Assembly (NCBI RefSeq): GCF_023221595.1
Contig: NZ_CP096563.1
Span: 434,001 to 498,000, forward strand
Reading direction: 5' to 3'
Source: Rhodococcus qingshengii JCM 15477
GTDB taxonomy: Bacteria; Actinomycetota; Actinomycetes; Mycobacteriales; Mycobacteriaceae
Length of the DNA: 64,000 bases
This document shows positions 63,368-64,000 of the stretch, in pieces. Below the pieces are notes generated by a model. That model was given only the letters and a program-made list of their open reading frames with translations, ran no database searches and had not been told where the DNA came from. The translations under genes were made by a program, and so were the position numbers. Within the stretch, counting starts at the first letter, position 1. The number at the start of each line of letters is the position of its first letter.

Positions 63368-64000
63368 GTGTCGGAAGGTGCGCCCACCGGGCCCCTGGAC
63401 GGATATCGGGTGATTGAACTCGGAACCTTGATCGCCGGGCCCTTCGCCGGGAAACTGCTCGGCGACATGGGCGCCGACGTGATCAAGATCGAATCGCCGG
63501 ACCGCCCGGACCCGCTTCGTACCTGGGGTCAGGCCGAGCAGGACGGTCATCGATTCTTCTGGACGGTTCACGCCCGCAACAAGCGGTGTGTGACGTTGGA
63601 CCTTCGCGTCGACGCGGGACGAGACCTGTTTCTGAATCTGATCGAACATGCCGATGTGGTGGTCGAGAACTTCCGGCCGGGCACCCTCGAGAAGTGGGGC
63701 CTGGGATTCGACGTTCTCAGTGCGCGCAATCCGAAGTTGGTGTTGGCCAGGGTATCCGGTTACGGGCAGAGCGGACCGCAAGCCAAGAGCGCCGGCTACG
63801 CCTCGGTTGCCGAAGCGGTCAGCGGATTTCGGCATCTGAACGGTTATCCAGGGCAGGCGCCTCCGCGTATTGCCCTTTCGCTCGGAGATTCTCTCGGCGG
63901 GATGTTCGCCGTTCAGGGAGTGCTGGCGGCGTTGCTCTCACGAGAGCGGACCGGCCATGGTCAGGTGGTCGACGTTGCCCTCACGGAATCCTGTCTGGCG
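63368..64000 (+). CDS. CaiB/BaiF-type CoA-transferase (5' part)
   Basis: The gene runs off the end of the window after 211 codons. It is a class III CoA-transferase that would move CoA between acids. The N-terminal signature is GYRVIELGTLIAGPFAGKLLGDMGADVIKIE, with ENFRPGTLEKWGLGFD and VSGYGQSGP further on. The catalytic aspartate is visible in LGDSLGGMF at about residue 178. The GTG start follows AGGAGG. The rest of the gene and its pathway lie beyond the window. Confidence 0.92.
   Translation, partial: MSEGAPTGPLDGYRVIELGTLIAGPFAGKLLGDMGADVIKIESPDRPDPLRTWGQAEQDGHRFFWTVHARNKRCVTLDLRVDAGRDLFLNLIEHADVVVENFRPGTLEKWGLGFDVLSARNPKLVLARVSGYGQSGPQAKSAGYASVAEAVSGFRHLNGYPGQAPPRIALSLGDSLGGMFAVQGVLAALLSRERTGHGQVVDVALTESCLA

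Overview
The window looks like chromosomal DNA of a Rhodococcus or close relative (Mycobacteriales). The DNA is GC-rich, with frequent GTG starts and 4-bp ATGA gene overlaps. Many genes are mycobacterial in type: EspC-like protein, MurT/GatD, UfaA-type methyltransferase, 13E12 HNH protein with a LexA box, and KstR-like and KstR2-like operators. As I recall the M. tuberculosis map, the backbone matches Rv3721c to Rv3708c in order and strand: dnaX, methyltransferase/FAD oxidoreductase pair, SRPBCC protein, Rv3717-type amidase, ebfC, recR, gatD/murT, leuA, ask, asd. Accessory blocks are inserted between these core genes. The genus is inferred; no rRNA or tRNA lies in the window.

Layout. 1-2.9 kb: 3' part of an acyl-CoA synthetase gene, a carboxymuconolactone decarboxylase-like gene and amt (reverse). 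3.1-5.3 kb: dnaX. 5.3-6.0 kb: a 677-bp AT-richer gene-free stretch with palindromes. 6.0-13.6 kb: a two-gene iterative polyketide synthase locus, KS-AT-ACP-ACP-KR-DH followed by a phosphopantetheinyl transferase/hot-dog thioesterase fusion; it resembles enediyne and PUFA synthases. 13.7-15.5 kb: a Tat-exported multicopper oxidase. 15.7-19.2 kb: a fadA-fadB beta-oxidation operon behind a KstR-type palindrome. 19.2-20.4 kb: an AbiEi/DUF559-like gene bracketed by two 60-bp inverted repeats. 20.4-27.7 kb: core lipid and cell-wall genes, a putative type VII secretion pair, ebfC and recR.

27.7-41.0 kb: a TetR/MFS efflux module with a 49-nt palindrome. Next is a KstR2-like regulator divergent from a ten-gene CoA-thioester catabolic operon at 30.6-41.0 kb. 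That operon carries a split ChsH2-like hydratase/DUF35 pair, a ChsH1-like MaoC protein and an Ltp2-like aldolase. It also carries a DegT-fold enzyme whose PLP lysine is replaced by histidine, an SDR, a thiolase, a fused double acyl-CoA dehydrogenase and two further dehydrogenases. It looks like side-chain degradation of a steroid or other polycyclic lipid, with an added sugar-dehydratase-like step. 41-48.4 kb: LtrA, a VWA lipoprotein, GatD/MurT, a DMT exporter, a LysR regulator and a SHOCT protein. 48.7-54.4 kb: leuA with a Leu-rich leader peptide, then ask (with an internal beta-subunit start) and asd.

54.5-64 kb: an orphan Imm51-like gene; a TetR regulator divergent from an acyl-CoA dehydrogenase/MpaB pair; an SOS-box-controlled 13E12 HNH gene; a TetR regulator with a perfect 15-bp operator divergent from an alpha/beta hydrolase; a second Tat multicopper oxidase paralogous to the first; and the 5' part of a CaiB/BaiF CoA-transferase gene.

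No CRISPR array, rRNA, tRNA, insertion-sequence transposase or replication origin was seen.
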